This document shows, piece by piece, positions 1-10,459 of a DNA stretch of 64,000 nt; positions within the stretch are counted from its first letter, which is position 1, and every line of letters starts with the position of its first letter. The stretch covers positions 225,228 to 289,227 of the forward strand of contig QEOQ01000253.1 of the NCBI GenBank assembly GCA_010279815.1, read 5' to 3'. Below the pieces are notes generated by a model. The model ran no database searches. It worked only from the letters and a program-made list of their open reading frames with translations, and had not been told where the DNA came from. Source of the DNA: Brachionus plicatilis. Lineage: Eukaryota; Rotifera; Eurotatoria; Ploima; Brachionidae. The position numbers were made by a program, and so were the translations under genes.

Positions 1-530
1 TATTGGCGTTTTATAAAAGACTTGTACCATGAAGCCTTATTAAGTCATAACAAAAAATAATTATAAAAAAAAATATCATAAATTTTTAAATTTTAAAACC
101 ATATTTTTTTAGTAAGAATTTACAATTAGTTAATTGTAAATATTTAACAACTCTTTAACAAATCTTACGTGTTAATGGAAATGGAAAAACAAATGTTAAT
201 GCAAAAACATATTTTGTTAAACATAGAAACATTTATTTTGGATTGAATTTTAAATTTACCGTATTACTTCGAATACAAGTAAACACTAATAAAAGAAACT
301 TACTTGTATTTGAGTCTCAAATAAAGAAAATTTTTAGCAAAAATTTGATCAGTCATTTATCATGTAAAACATGCATTTTCTTATTTCTAATAAAAGAAAA
401 AAAATGGATAAATTTTTGCTATTTATTAGAACCAAAAGTTAATTATTTTATATACCAAAAAAAACAAAAATATTTATCTTAAAAACAGAATTAATTGCCT
501 TTGAACCAAATAAAAATAATTAGAACCATA
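1..530. other. AT-rich spacer, no gene seen
   Basis: Low-complexity A/T runs. An open frame at 243-482 is rich in Lys, Phe, Leu and Ile as chance frames in such DNA are, and shows no family resemblance, so it is not annotated. Confidence 0.6.
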
Positions 531-680
531 TTGGTTTCTGGTTTCGACTAGATAAGCGTCGCAGATGATTAACTCAATGCAGTAAACTCTGTGTTAGGTC
601 GGAGTCTTTTCTCAAAAAAAAAGGAAATGAGCACCTCGCCATTATCTGCTAGGATAGAAAGGGACATATTATTATTTTAT
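531..680 (+). mobile_element. SINE-like element, copy A (5'-truncated)
   Basis: The body matches copies at 53507-53806 and 62268-62510. Shared blocks include GATGATTAACTC..GCAGTAA, a GTGTTAGGTCGGAGTC-like block, a run of A after CTC, and CTGCTAGGATAGAAAGGGAC near the end, followed by an ATT-rich tail. The tRNA-like head seen in the other two copies is missing here. See copy B for the promoter boxes. Confidence 0.7.
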
Positions 681-689
681 AGATATTTT

Positions 690-1320
690 TATAAGAAACG
701 TAACTAATTTAACAATCTGACAAAACGAACTTAAATCAATAACACATATGAAACTTATAATATAAAATAATATATAGAAAGTTAATATAATCGAAAATCA
801 ATAAATGGAAATTAATGTACAACTATCACTTTTTGAAAATATTATTATTATACTCTTAGGATGAGGCCATCTTGCGACCAATTTCTCACACCCCGTCAAA
901 TAAGGTAGCTTTTTTTGTTTATCATTTTACAAAAAAAAGACAAAAATTTGAGTAAAAATCGAAAGAAAAATAAAAAATATATTTAGGTCGATAAAAAAAT
1001 AAATAAAATAGTTTGATATAAATAAAATGAAAAAATACAAATTAAAAAAATTGTTCACTATTATTCACTATTAATAAGAGAAATCGAATTGTTCTAATCT
1101 TTCATATACTCTCTATCTGATGGTCCTACTTATTGAATATTTGCTTAAATTCTTCTAAAACGGTGTTATTTTTTTTACTAGTCTCGAATTCCAGATCAAT
1201 TACATATCTATAATATCTACATTACTCTCAAACTCTATTTCATTCAATAAATCAAGATTAATACTAATAAAATCCTTGTGATTTTCCTTCTTTACTAAAC
1301 CTTTGATGACTAATTTTGTA
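690..1320. other. AT-rich spacer
   Basis: No supported gene. A minus-strand frame ending at about 1209 and running back to about 1386 is open for some 60 codons and overlaps the AT-hook ORF below; I could not choose between the two strands by recognition. Confidence 0.4.
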
Positions 1321-1321
1321 A

Positions 1322-1591
1322 ATTCATTTTCCAAAAGCCTTTCGAAGAATTCTATGTGCAACTGTTTCAGCCAAATGTGTTATTGAAAATATTCGAGAGA
1401 TAGAAAATCAATTACAATTTCAAGCTCCAAATATACAGCTTGAGTTTCAACTAGATACAGTATTGGCAAGTACTGATAATCAACCAGCAAAAAAAAAGAG
1501 AGGACGTCGAAAGACAGTTTTACAAGAAGACGATATTGTACAACCATTAAAAATAGCAAAAGGTCGTACAATTGATAATGACGATAATTAA
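1322..1591 (+). pseudogene. Open frame without start codon, AT-hook-like C terminus
   Basis: This frame is open for 89 codons and ends in TAA, but has no ATG, so it would be missed by start-based ORF calling. A plausible splice acceptor (TTTCAG before 1371) is in phase with it, so the coding part may begin at 1371. The peptide has a Gln/Asn-rich middle and then a basic KKKRGRR stretch resembling an AT-hook, followed by an acidic patch and a short tail. A similar basic GRP-type hook ends the transposon relic at 15.7 kb, so a MULE-like transposase tail is one possibility. Function and family are not established. Confidence 0.35.
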
Positions 1592-1599
1592 AAAATAAA

Positions 1600-2038
1600 T
1601 TAAAGATAATAAGATAAAATTGTTTTTTTTTCTCATATTATATTAATTTTTATTTTTAGATATTTTACAACATTTTGCTTTTTTTTTTAAATTATTTATA
1701 TCAATTAGTTTAATTTGCACATAAAATGAAATATTTTATTTTTAATTATTCGATTTGTACATAATTTAACTGCCTCAAAATATATTTTTAACAAACAAAA
1801 ATTTCAATAATAATAATCAAAATAAAGAATTTAAGACTTGGAATTGATTTTAAATAAACAAATAATTTTAATTGTCAACAATATTTAATAAAAAATTCCG
1901 AAAATCATCTAAAGAACTATTGATCAGTAATTCAGAAACAAATAAATCCTATTATTTGATCTGCTTTACACATTTTAACTATCAAATAATAAAAAAGCAA
2001 ATTTTAAAAATTGGAAAACAATACATTTTACTATTATC
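1600..2038. other. AT-rich spacer
   Basis: Nothing beyond A/T runs. The 65-codon frame starting at 1872 has no recognisable composition or motif. Confidence 0.5.
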
Positions 2039-2039
2039 G

Positions 2040-2239
2040 CTTATCCGTCGAAAACTGGGTCAAAAATGACCCAGCACTACGTTGAAGACGATAATGGGTC
2101 ATTTTCGACCCAAGCAAAAAATATGGTCAAAAATTACCCATTTTCGTCTTCAACGTAGTAAAACATTGCAATTTTTTGCTGGATCAAAAATGACCCATTA
2201 TCGTCTTCAACGTTATTTTTTCTATTTCCGACGGATAAG
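2040..2239. mobile_element. Short foldback (MITE-like) element
   Basis: The ends are exact 11-nt inverted repeats (CTTATCCGTCG at 2040 and CGACGGATAAG ending 2239). Inside, a 27-nt block beginning ACGTTGAAGACGATAATGGG at 2079 recurs as its exact reverse complement ending at about 2212, and the motif TGGGTCA..TGACCCA forms further hairpins. No convincing target duplication is visible. The 65-codon frame across it is a by-product. Confidence 0.75.
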
Positions 2240-2740
2240 GGTTAGCTTTCTTTTATTTAAAAAGGGTCTAGTGGGTTAGAGTTTTTCCCGTAATAGGTGA
2301 ACCATGGTTCATCTATTTTGTGAAGCTTGTTTTGTGAACTATTAGTTAACCTAATATTTTTGTACTTCAAAAAGTGAACCAAAATAGGATAAGGTGAACA
2401 AAAAATTTCTAAGATTTCAGAGGAACTCTTTTTTGAGTAGTATTACTAATATTTTTTGAGATTTTTTCATTTAGCTCACCGATATTAGTAAGAAAACTTA
2501 ATTTTTTTAAAGACCTGAGTAAATTCGAAACTTAAATGTTATATGAAGTATATGTTTTAACTCCATCAAGATCAGACCCTTGAATAAATTGTCCACATCT
2601 CTTCTAAATATCCAGGATAACTTCGAAAGGAAGTTCGGTATTTGGTGAATTATAAAGACTAAAAATAAAAAATTGATTATTATTAAATATTATCTTAATA
2701 CAAAAAATTTTTGTAGACTATTTATCAAATACTAAAATGT
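2240..2740. other. Spacer with GTGAAC/GTTCAC motifs
   Basis: Repeated GTGAAC and GTTCAC words at 2300-2400 resemble the ends of the element at 60.4-61.2 kb, but no bounded element can be drawn. No gene seen. Confidence 0.4.
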
Positions 2741-2744
2741 TCTC

Positions 2745-2880
2745 GCAAACGGTATCAGAAATTTAGATTTAATTTTCAAGTGGACTCAAGATTGGCTTCT
2801 TTTCTTCAACACATCAAAATGTGTGGTTATGCATTATGGTCACAAAAACAAATCCAGCTACAGTAAAAACTACTACTACT
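2745..2880 (+). mobile_element. LINE reverse-transcriptase fragment
   Basis: One frame reads IRNLDLIFKWTQDWLL, then FFNTSKCVVMHYGHKN. This is the region just after the catalytic palm of CR1/L2/Jockey-type reverse transcriptases (W..EWLL.FN..KC.VM..G..N). Both flanks lack further coding similarity, so it is a small scrap of a dead copy. Confidence 0.75.
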
Positions 2881-2980
2881 ACTAAATGAATTTGCTTGCT
2901 TTTACTCAATTTCTTCCTTTAACAAAATAGATATTACTCCTCCATCTCTCAAATTTCGTACCATTTGCCTATTTTTTTAA

Positions 2981-3446
2981 TACCGTAAACTCGCGGAAAC
3001 AACCCCGGGGTTAAAAAACGAAAATTCGGGTTTAATGCACGCATTAAACATGTGTTTTGAATTTTTTTCGAAAATAATTTTAAGGCCAAAACTAAAACTG
3101 AATAAATTGAGCCATGAGTTCTAAATAAATTAACCAGCATTAAATTAACCAATTAACCTTTTTTTTTAGTATTTTTTACATTTTAAATTTTTTTTAAAAT
3201 CGAATTTTCACTTTTAATGCACGCATTAAATCCAAAATGTAATATTTTCGAATAAAAATTTAAATTAATTTTTTTTTACAAAAAAAATTATTTTTGCACA
3301 TTTAATGAGACATTAAAATTAAAATTTCAGTTTTAGTCCGGCCTTAAAACTATTTTCGAAAAAAATTCAAAACACATGTTTAATGCGTGCATTAAACCCG
3401 AATTTTCGTTTTTTAACCCCGCATTATGAAACCCGAGATTACGGTA
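2981..3446. mobile_element. Long-TIR element flanked by TA (Tc1/mariner-like MITE)
   Basis: About 100 nt at 2981-3090 recur inverted at 3340-3446, sharing GGGGTTAAAAAACGAAAATT, GGGTTTAATGCACGCATTAA and the following ACATGTGTTTTGAA. The ends read TACCGTAA and TTACGGTA, consistent with CCGTAA termini at a TA dinucleotide target, as in Tc1/mariner elements. The interior has no coding capacity. It lies just downstream of the last visible spartin exon, possibly inside an intron. Confidence 0.8.
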
Positions 3447-3588
3447 CTACCCTTAACTTTTTTCAAATTAGGTGAAAAAATATTAAATTAAGTGGACTAA
3501 TAGTTCACACAACCTGGGAACAAGATTTGTTCATAAAATAGACTAACCGTCTAACCAACTAGGCCTCAGAAAAACAACAAAAAAAAAC

Positions 3589-5022
3589 TTACTTGTGATC
3601 AACCACATCAACAGTTTGTTCGCTCATATTTTTGGCCAGCGTTTTGGCTGCATTTTCCAATGAATCGTAAACAATGCCAAAACTTTGCAAAGAACCATGC
3701 GCCACAGTGCACACATTCTCGACATAATTATTTGATTGATCTTTGCTTCCGCCAATACCAGCCTTGTTCAGAAGAGCAGTAGAGCCATTTTTTATGTGTG
3801 GTGCGACTGTTTTAGCTGCTGAAGTGGCAATACTGGACAATTTATTGAGCAAAAAAGAGCTCACTCTGACTGTGGCATGAGTTCCGTATCTGACATTCTC
3901 TACAACTTTCTTAACTTTTGGATCAACTGAAACCGGGTCAGCCCTCGGTTCAATGTTACTTTTGATTTTTTCCCCGCCATTTTTCAAATATTTTGTTGCA
4001 TACTCAGTTGACGATGCCAATCCGCTTGACAAATACTGCGCTCCGCTGACCATACTCTGGGCTATTCTCTCTGCCGACCATGATTTTTGAATATTCTTTT
4101 CTTCTTCTGGCAATTTTTTGTCCTCTCTTTTCTCCTCAACTCTGTCAACAGAAGCCGGCGGCTGCTTGGCACCGCTCTCCGAAAATTGATCCTGATAAAT
4201 CAGCGAACTCAAATTGGTCAACACATCTTCGAATAGCTGTCGCTGTTGACCACTGATCTCGTCGGAAAAAGTGATGCCAACAAAAGAAAATTTTGGCTCT
4301 TTTGAGCTACCATCGTTGTTGGGAAAAATGTATGCATTGAAATTGGTTTTCATACCTGGCGACTCATTTGGTATCAATGGATAGATCCAATCGCCTACCC
4401 GAATAAACCCGATTATGTTTTGTTCGCTTTGCTGCGCTTCGTCAAAAAGATACAGGCTCAAGTTGGCCGGATAGGAAGGTGTAGAAACAGAGCCGTCAGT
4501 GGCAATATAGAATAACTGTACCCCGTCGTCGAGCCGCAAGAATTCTTTAGCTTTGGCAAAGTCTTTAAACTTTTCATCGGCTAAATTTTTAGCAGGCTCT
4601 TTTTCTTTCAGTTCACAGTTATCATCTATTTCATCAATTATTAGAAAATCATCTGTCAAAATTTGGTCGCCTGCGGCCAAAAATTCCGAATTCAACACCG
4701 AACCCTGGTTGGCATTTTTTACCCGATTTGTTTTGAGTTTGTCCAGTCTTTCCATAGTTTGGCTGCGAATCGATGTCAAATGAGAATGGACAGTGACAGC
4801 ATTGTCATTTGTTACCAGAATAGATTTGTTATCAGTGTAGAAAGCTAGTGCTCTGTCTATATAATTAAGGCTTTTTTCATACAATAAGATGGACTGGTCG
4901 ATTTTTTGGCCGCTCGCACTGGACTCGTTGGTGTCGAATGACAATGCTTGGTCCAAATGTGAAAATGCTTCTTTCTTTAGAGAATAAAGTTTATCTACAA
5001 GTGACTGAGAACTTAGTTCCAT
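3589..5022 (-). CDS. SPART: Spartin (MIT plus senescence domains), 3' end uncertain
   Basis: Spartin (SPG20) is a cytosolic adaptor involved in lipid-droplet turnover, endosomal traffic and, in vertebrates, cytokinesis. I start it at the Met whose codon ends at 5022 (MELSSQSLVDKL): an acceptor (TTTTCAG) lies just upstream in a 5' intron, so the further 55 codons of open frame are not coding. Residues ~5-100 look like a MIT helical domain; a Ser/Asp-rich linker follows; the C-terminal ~190 residues carry the senescence/plant-dehydration domain, ending in a SEQTV block typical of spartins. The frame stops after 477 codons, but the stop overlaps a perfect donor GTAAGT (minus strand, 3592 to 3587). 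Vertebrate spartin continues past SEQTV, so another exon probably lies to the left. I could not find it in the window. Identity is firm; the C terminus is not. Confidence 0.85.
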   Translation of the reverse strand: MELSSQSLVDKLYSLKKEAFSHLDQALSFDTNESSASGQKIDQSILLYEKSLNYIDRALAFYTDNKSILVTNDNAVTVHSHLTSIRSQTMERLDKLKTNRVKNANQGSVLNSEFLAAGDQILTDDFLIIDEIDDNCELKEKEPAKNLADEKFKDFAKAKEFLRLDDGVQLFYIATDGSVSTPSYPANLSLYLFDEAQQSEQNIIGFIRVGDWIYPLIPNESPGMKTNFNAYIFPNNDGSSKEPKFSFVGITFSDEISGQQRQLFEDVLTNLSSLIYQDQFSESGAKQPPASVDRVEEKREDKKLPEEEKNIQKSWSAERIAQSMVSGAQYLSSGLASSTEYATKYLKNGGEKIKSNIEPRADPVSVDPKVKKVVENVRYGTHATVRVSSFLLNKLSSIATSAAKTVAPHIKNGSTALLNKAGIGGSKDQSNNYVENVCTVAHGSLQSFGIVYDSLENAAKTLAKNMSEQTVDVVDHK

Positions 5023-5230
5023 ATCTGAAAATAAAAAATAGAACTTAGTTTTTTTAAGCGTTCTAAATTTTAAAAAAATTTTATATTTAAAAAATTCAAT
5101 TAGAAAAAAAAAATTTAATTTTGGTTTAGTAATAAAAAAAGTTTTGTTTATTTTTATATTAAGATTTGGCTCTGATGAATCATACACACTCTGGTGTAAC
5201 CTACACAGTATTATAAAATTTTTGTTTAAT
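5023..5230 (-). other. Probable 5' UTR intron of spartin
   Basis: On the minus strand a T-rich tract ends in TTTTCAG right before ATATG of the spartin start. The exon upstream must be 5' UTR; its exact donor is not resolvable by eye. Confidence 0.5.
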
Positions 5231-7800
5231 TTTTTTTTTTAAATCCTGAAAATAGAATATTATAATTTTTTTTTAAAAGAAGAGTGGTATGACTAATAAT
5301 TAATAGTCAGAGCTAACTTCAAATTTATGAACCAAATATTGATTGAGAAATGTACAAAAAAATGTGCATCTATTTTATTATTTCTATTTTTTTGGCAACG
5401 GAATTCTAAAATTATGTAAGAAAAAATTTGGAATATTTGAAATAAATTATTTATTTAGTTTAACAAATTGTGGAATCAAGATTATTATGACATGAAAAAG
5501 AAAAGAGTGCGTTATGTCGGTGTTCGCTCAGTGACAATCGAAGCAATTCTTTTCCAAAATCTTAATTTAATTTCAACCAAATAAGCGTAATTTATTATAA
5601 TTTACGTTAGAATTATAATTGAATTTTTTCCAGAATGCAAAAAAAAAAATATTTTTTTAGTGGTTTATTGCAATAACAAAAAATAAATAACGTTTTTGTT
5701 TTGCTAAAAAAAGTTTTTAAGTGAATTATTTAAAAAAAAAAAGATAAAATTTTTAATTTCATAATTTTGAATATAATATTATAAATCTTAGATTTCAAAA
5801 TTAAACATAACATAGTTTTTAAGTTGGTTTTTTGAAAAAATCTTGATATTTTATTAATTATGCTTAACATAAATAAACTTTGATATTTTGTTTTTATCTT
5901 TTTTCAAACGTTAAGTGAAAAAAATGTACTTAAATTAGAATGAAGATAACAATAAATTTACAAAACATAATTTTTTTTAACTAAAAAAATGTTAAACAAA
6001 AAATTAAAAATAAAACAAATATGATCAAAAAATAACCTAATGCTACGTAATTTGTCATTAATTCATTTGATATTAAATAAAGTTTAGTAAATAAAATTTT
6101 GATGATGTTTGATTTTTTTTATTTTTTTATTTTTTGAGCTGATTTTTGGAAAATATATCACTAAATTTATTTAGAAATTATAATATAGACTAACAATAAT
6201 TTTAATAAAAACTTTGTTTATCAAAAATTAATTTAATTATTTTTTACTGAATTTAATTTGAATTAATAATTATTTAAAATTGTTCAATACTGCAAATATG
6301 CACAAATCCACGAAAAAAAATACATCTTATCATTTGGGATTAAATGAAATCTTTTAAAGTTTTTCAGATTTTATGCTTGAAAGCTTTTAGTGATTAGTAA
6401 AGATATTTTCAATAAAGTTTAAATCATAATTAAAAACTCCTTTATTTAACTAATAAAATATTATTATTATTATTTATTGATTTAAGCCTCATAGGCAAAA
6501 TAAAAAAAATTAAAAAAAAAGAAAAAAAAAAGTTAAGTTCTTCGAATTCTACAAACTTTGAAAATAAAAATAAGCAATAATAATAATAATAGAAGAGTTT
6601 GTCAAAAGTTAAAGTCTAAAGTCTAAATGGTGAAACATCAAAGACAAAGTCGGACATATTAAGATTATTATTATCAAAGCATTATTGAAGATTAAGCTTC
6701 ATTAAAGACCAGAATTTTGATAAAAATAAATAATATATAAAAATAATTTTTATCGGTGATGAACATACAGTATTTCCTCAAATAAAAAAAATTTATCCAT
6801 TTTTTTTCATCCATTAGAAATTCATGACAAATGACTGGTAAATTTTCTTTTAATCGAGACACATTTTTTTAAGAAAAAAAACTCTAATAAAGGCAAATTT
6901 TTGGCTCAAATACTAGCAACTTTCTTCTATTTGTGGTTACTTCTATTCGATGAAAGACGGTAATTTAAATTGAAATCAATCAATTTCTTTTACAAAAATA
7001 AACCAAAAAACATAATAAAATTAAGAGTCAAAGTTTTGACTTGTCTTGAAAAAAATTAAAACTTAAAGTTTAAGTCCAAGCTTGACTTCGATTTTTGACA
7101 GACTCTAGTTCATAACACTTCCCATTTATAATCATCCTTTATTTGGCAAATTGTTCATGATGTATTTCATGACTAAAGTTGTTTACCAAATAGGAATAAT
7201 TGATTACTTAAAAATATTGATTGTTCACATTAATATTTTTAGCATTTTTTTGTTATTCAATAAGATCAGATCAATAAGACATTATACAAGAATTAAAATT
7301 TAAAATTTGTTATTTATTCTGTGCCGAACTACAGAAAAACAAATAAATAATTTTATAAATTGATTTAATTAATTTTATTTGCCTTATAGCTATAATGAAA
7401 TTATCATAAAGAGTCATCTAAATTTTATTAATACTCTAATTTTCACCAATTAAGAAAGCGTTGGTCATCTAAAAAAAAATGGCGGACACAAAATAATTGT
7501 AAACATGGTAAATCTTCTTACACTAGGCATTTAATATGTTTTATTATTTGATTTAATCTTTCAAAAAAATTTCGATTCAAGAAAAAAATATTACACTGAA
7601 AGCTGCATTGAAAAAAAAGTTTATTTAAAAGTTTAATGTTTAAATCTTCATCATTACAACTTTTTAAAAACAGAAATTTTGAGTCTCAAAATTTCGGAAC
7701 CATTAACTAAAAGACTAAAAGATATTGTAAATTCAAGAGTAATTAATAGTTAAAAAAATTCACAAACTTAATTAAGAGCTATTTATACCATTACTAATGA
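5231..7800. other. Gene-free AT-rich interval with repeat relics
   Basis: Long A/T runs and ATT microsatellites (about 6459-6480 and 6575-6592). A degraded AAGTC-rich inverted pair (AGAGTTTGTCAAAAGT at about 6594, TTTTTGACAGACTCT ending about 7106) resembles the hAT-like family described at 31.5, 37.8 and 54.2 kb, but without a matching target duplication. At 7313-7345 the word TGTGCCGAACTACAG resembles the 3' tail of the LINE at 44 kb. No gene seen. Confidence 0.5.
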
Positions 7801-8260
7801 TTATTTTTATTATTATCATATCTTCTTCTTCTATCTTCTACTCCCAGTGGAGCATAAGACGTCCACACGTCCCCTCCATTCTATCCTATCCTTAGCAACA
7901 ATTTCTGCTTGTCCCCATGTGAGTTTCATCTCTCTCAGATCTCTTTCAACTGTTTTCCTCCAGGTCATCTTTGGTCTTCCAACATTTCTCTTTCCTTGAG
8001 GTGTCCAAAATAGTGCAACTCTAGGAATTCTGTCTGTTGACATTCTAAGAACATGACCAAGCCACTTAAGTCGTCTTCTGCGTATAATGTTGCAGATTGG
8101 TTCGGACCTTGATCTGTTGTACAGCTCCTCATTTGTAATAACTTTAGGATAGAAGATTCTCAAAATTTTTCGTAGGCAATTGTTATGGAATACTTCGATC
8201 TTTTGAAGATCACTGTCAGTCATTCTCCAGCATTCAGATATTATTATCATAAAAAAAAAA
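7800..8260 (-). mobile_element. LINE ORF2 C-terminal fragment (5'-truncated)
   Basis: The minus frame from about 8245 to 7831 carries the conserved carboxy end of invertebrate non-LTR polyproteins: ECWRMTDSDLQKIE..NNCLRKIL, then RLKWLGHVLRM, a PQGKRNVGRP block, TWRKTVERDL, and a final DRIEWRGRVDVLC, ending in a natural stop. The open frame extends upstream into an A/T run, where similarity ends, so the copy is 5'-truncated. The end beyond the stop is AGAAG/ATT-rich. Clade not assigned. Confidence 0.85.
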
Positions 8261-8335
8261 AAAAAAAAATTATTATATATAATTTTTTTATTTATCATTG
8301 AACTTAAAAATAAAATTAAAAAATTATATCACCTA

Positions 8336-8370
8336 TTATTATTATTATTATTGTTATTATTATTATTAAA
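8336..8370. repeat. (ATT)n microsatellite
   Basis: Near-perfect ATT units with one GTT interruption. Possibly the tail of an older SINE or LINE, since the SINE copies here end in ATT tails. Confidence 0.85.
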
Positions 8371-8399
8371 AATACAATTAATCTGCAACGACTTGCAAA

Positions 8400-8880
8400 T
8401 GCAGTTGATCTATCAAGGACTTTTGTTTGGCTTCTTGATTTTGTAGATGTCATATTCGATCTTAGATTGGTCAGCATGTTTCGACGTTATTCGTCTCATC
8501 CGGCTACCTGTTCAACATTGGCACAGGGCGATTGGAGAGAAACTTATTTCATGGAGTAAAATATCGAAAAAATTGTCTGTTTAGTTTTTTCTTCGAATCA
8601 TTTACTGGACCAAGTGAATCTGATTCAGAATTAGCGGGAATTCCTTTAAATCGTTCATTGTAAAATTTATTCTTTAGTTTTGGACCACTTTTTGTGACTA
8701 TATATTACTTTTTGGAATATTTGTGTCTCTAATTTGTTGTTCGAACTCCAGGCTGCGTATTCAATGACTGGTTGAACGAGGGTTTTGTATACAATCTTAA
8801 ACATCTTAGTGTCCCAACGAGTGAAGTGTATTTCTTCATTTTTATATTTGTATTTAACTTTACCTTGTTCAGATTAAAAT
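8400..8880 (-). mobile_element. Decayed LINE reverse-transcriptase remnant
   Basis: In the minus strand at about 8720-8850 a frame reads KMFKIVYKTLVQPVIEYAAWSS, matching the LYK.LV.P.LEYA..W block of CR1/L2-type elements, with frameshifts on either side. The rest towards 8400 is GC-richer than the surroundings but has stops in all frames. Confidence 0.6.
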
Positions 8881-8889
8881 TTAAAAGAT

Positions 8890-9690
8890 AAAATAAAGAA
8901 TCAAATTGATAAAAGACATGACAAGTATCAAAGGTTTATGTAATGAACTTAAAAAAAAGAATGAGAAGAATATCAAGACAATTTTTAATGATTTGAAAAA
9001 TTATTTTGGCTCATTAGTATTAAATTTTTTTTTTTTTTAATCAATTATTTTTGGTTTTATTAAAGACGAAAAAGTAAAAATGAGATAATTAAAATTGATT
9101 TATTTATATACTTTGAAAAATTAGGTGAATTCTGATCTTAATAAAATTAATTTAGAAAATCAAAAATATTTCGTTTGTTTAATTCTTTTTTTTTAAATTA
9201 TTTTAAGAATTTCGCTTTTTTTTAATCCTTAAATAAAAAAATCTAAAAATAAATATGAGTCAAATTTGAATATTCTACGCGCTTTTCGGATCTTTTTGAA
9301 ATCTATCAAAATTCCAATCATTAATTTAAATTAATTAAGTTTGCACAAAAAAATTGTGTTGCTGGTTCTAAAAGTAATTTGAATCAAAATTAAATTAAAT
9401 GAAGCGTTAAAAATAAATGAATGCTAACTAATGTATTTACTTCAATACAAATTAAGCGAACTATTTCAGATTCTTGTAACTAAAGAACATCAACAATTTT
9501 GTTTAATTAAAATTATAAAAACAAAAAAAAGAATTCAAACATTTTACTAAAGTTTTTTATTTCTTATACAAAAATTTTAGGTTTCTACAATCTTTTTTGC
9601 TTGGTCACTGTGAAACGAGTCATCATCTTCTAAGAAATTATTTTTCTCATTAGCTTTGATGATTAGAGTCAATTTTAATTGAATTTTTTT
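8890..9690. other. AT-rich spacer upstream of the 9.7 kb gene
   Basis: No exon recognised. The T-rich tract ending in TAG at about 9692 is a good 3' splice site, so a non-coding first exon of the next gene may lie here. Confidence 0.4.
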
Positions 9691-9696
9691 TAGAAA

Positions 9697-10455
9697 ATGT
9701 ACAAGTATGGCAAGAATTTTAAAAAACCAAAAAAGGTTCGAATCAGTGACTCAGAAAATCAAAGAATAAATGACGTGATCAGAATACCGGTTCAAGTTAT
9801 TAAGGAAGCTCGTGTATCTGAGGCTGATAGGTCAACTCACCGGTTTCTAAACGAGGAGCAACCTAAGTCAAGAAATCCTATCAGAGAATCTTCAGAAAAA
9901 ATGGAAAGACAAGATCACGCAAGGCGCAGGTGTAATAGAGGAAAGTCTTATTTCAACCCATTATTGGGTGATAATTTTGTAGACCGAAAGTCGACTAGGA
10001 CTTTAGTGTACTACCGTCCACCATTTGATTGGTACAACTCGGATAGATGTGAAATTTTGGATGAGTATGAAGAAATTTTGGTACCGGATAAATCTGTCTA
10101 CAGTCGTCAGAGTTCAGATGATTCGATTTATGACCGGCTTGATCGCTATGATTACCATCAGGACCATGAACGAGAAAGACATCGTAGAAGAAAAGAGCCT
10201 ATCTTTGATTCGGAATTGAATAGAAAAAAGAAAAATGGTGTGATAAAAAAAGAGGTAGTTAGAGAACGTGAGTACGAAGTTGAAGAAGAAGAAAATTTGT
10301 TTTCTTTTTCTGAGCCGGAGAAAAAGAGTCCGATTCGAAAGATTGATCGCTTAAAAAAGAATAGAGAAAATGATTTAAATGATGTTGTCGAAAATTTCAA
10401 TGAAATCACAATCGATGAACGAAAAAAATACCGAAAGCCTCCAAAAAGATATTAA
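9697..10455 (+). CDS. Unrecognised highly charged protein, 252 aa
   Basis: I do not recognise this protein. It is rich in Arg, Lys, Glu and Asp, with no signal peptide, membrane segment or zinc motif. A central less charged stretch (about residues 85-120: FNPLLGDNF, then LVYYRPPFDWYNSD) looks like the only candidate ordered patch; the rest resembles disordered nuclear proteins with R/E/D repeats and several basic KKKN/RRRK nuclear-localisation-like clusters. The start follows a clean acceptor (TTTTTTTTAG then AAAATG), suggesting a 5' UTR intron. A poly(A) signal AATAAA occurs at about 10513. Codon texture is coding-like and GC is above flanking DNA, so the gene looks real; function unknown. 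Confidence 0.65.
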   Translation: MYKYGKNFKKPKKVRISDSENQRINDVIRIPVQVIKEARVSEADRSTHRFLNEEQPKSRNPIRESSEKMERQDHARRRCNRGKSYFNPLLGDNFVDRKSTRTLVYYRPPFDWYNSDRCEILDEYEEILVPDKSVYSRQSSDDSIYDRLDRYDYHQDHERERHRRRKEPIFDSELNRKKKNGVIKKEVVREREYEVEEEENLFSFSEPEKKSPIRKIDRLKKNRENDLNDVVENFNEITIDERKKYRKPPKRY

Positions 10456-10459
10456 GCTT

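Noticed and set aside
243..482. 79-codon frame
   Set aside because: Lys/Phe/Leu/Ile-rich, typical of translated AT-rich spacer; no splice or family evidence.
2082..2279. 65-codon frame
   Set aside because: Runs through the arms of the 2040-2239 foldback element.
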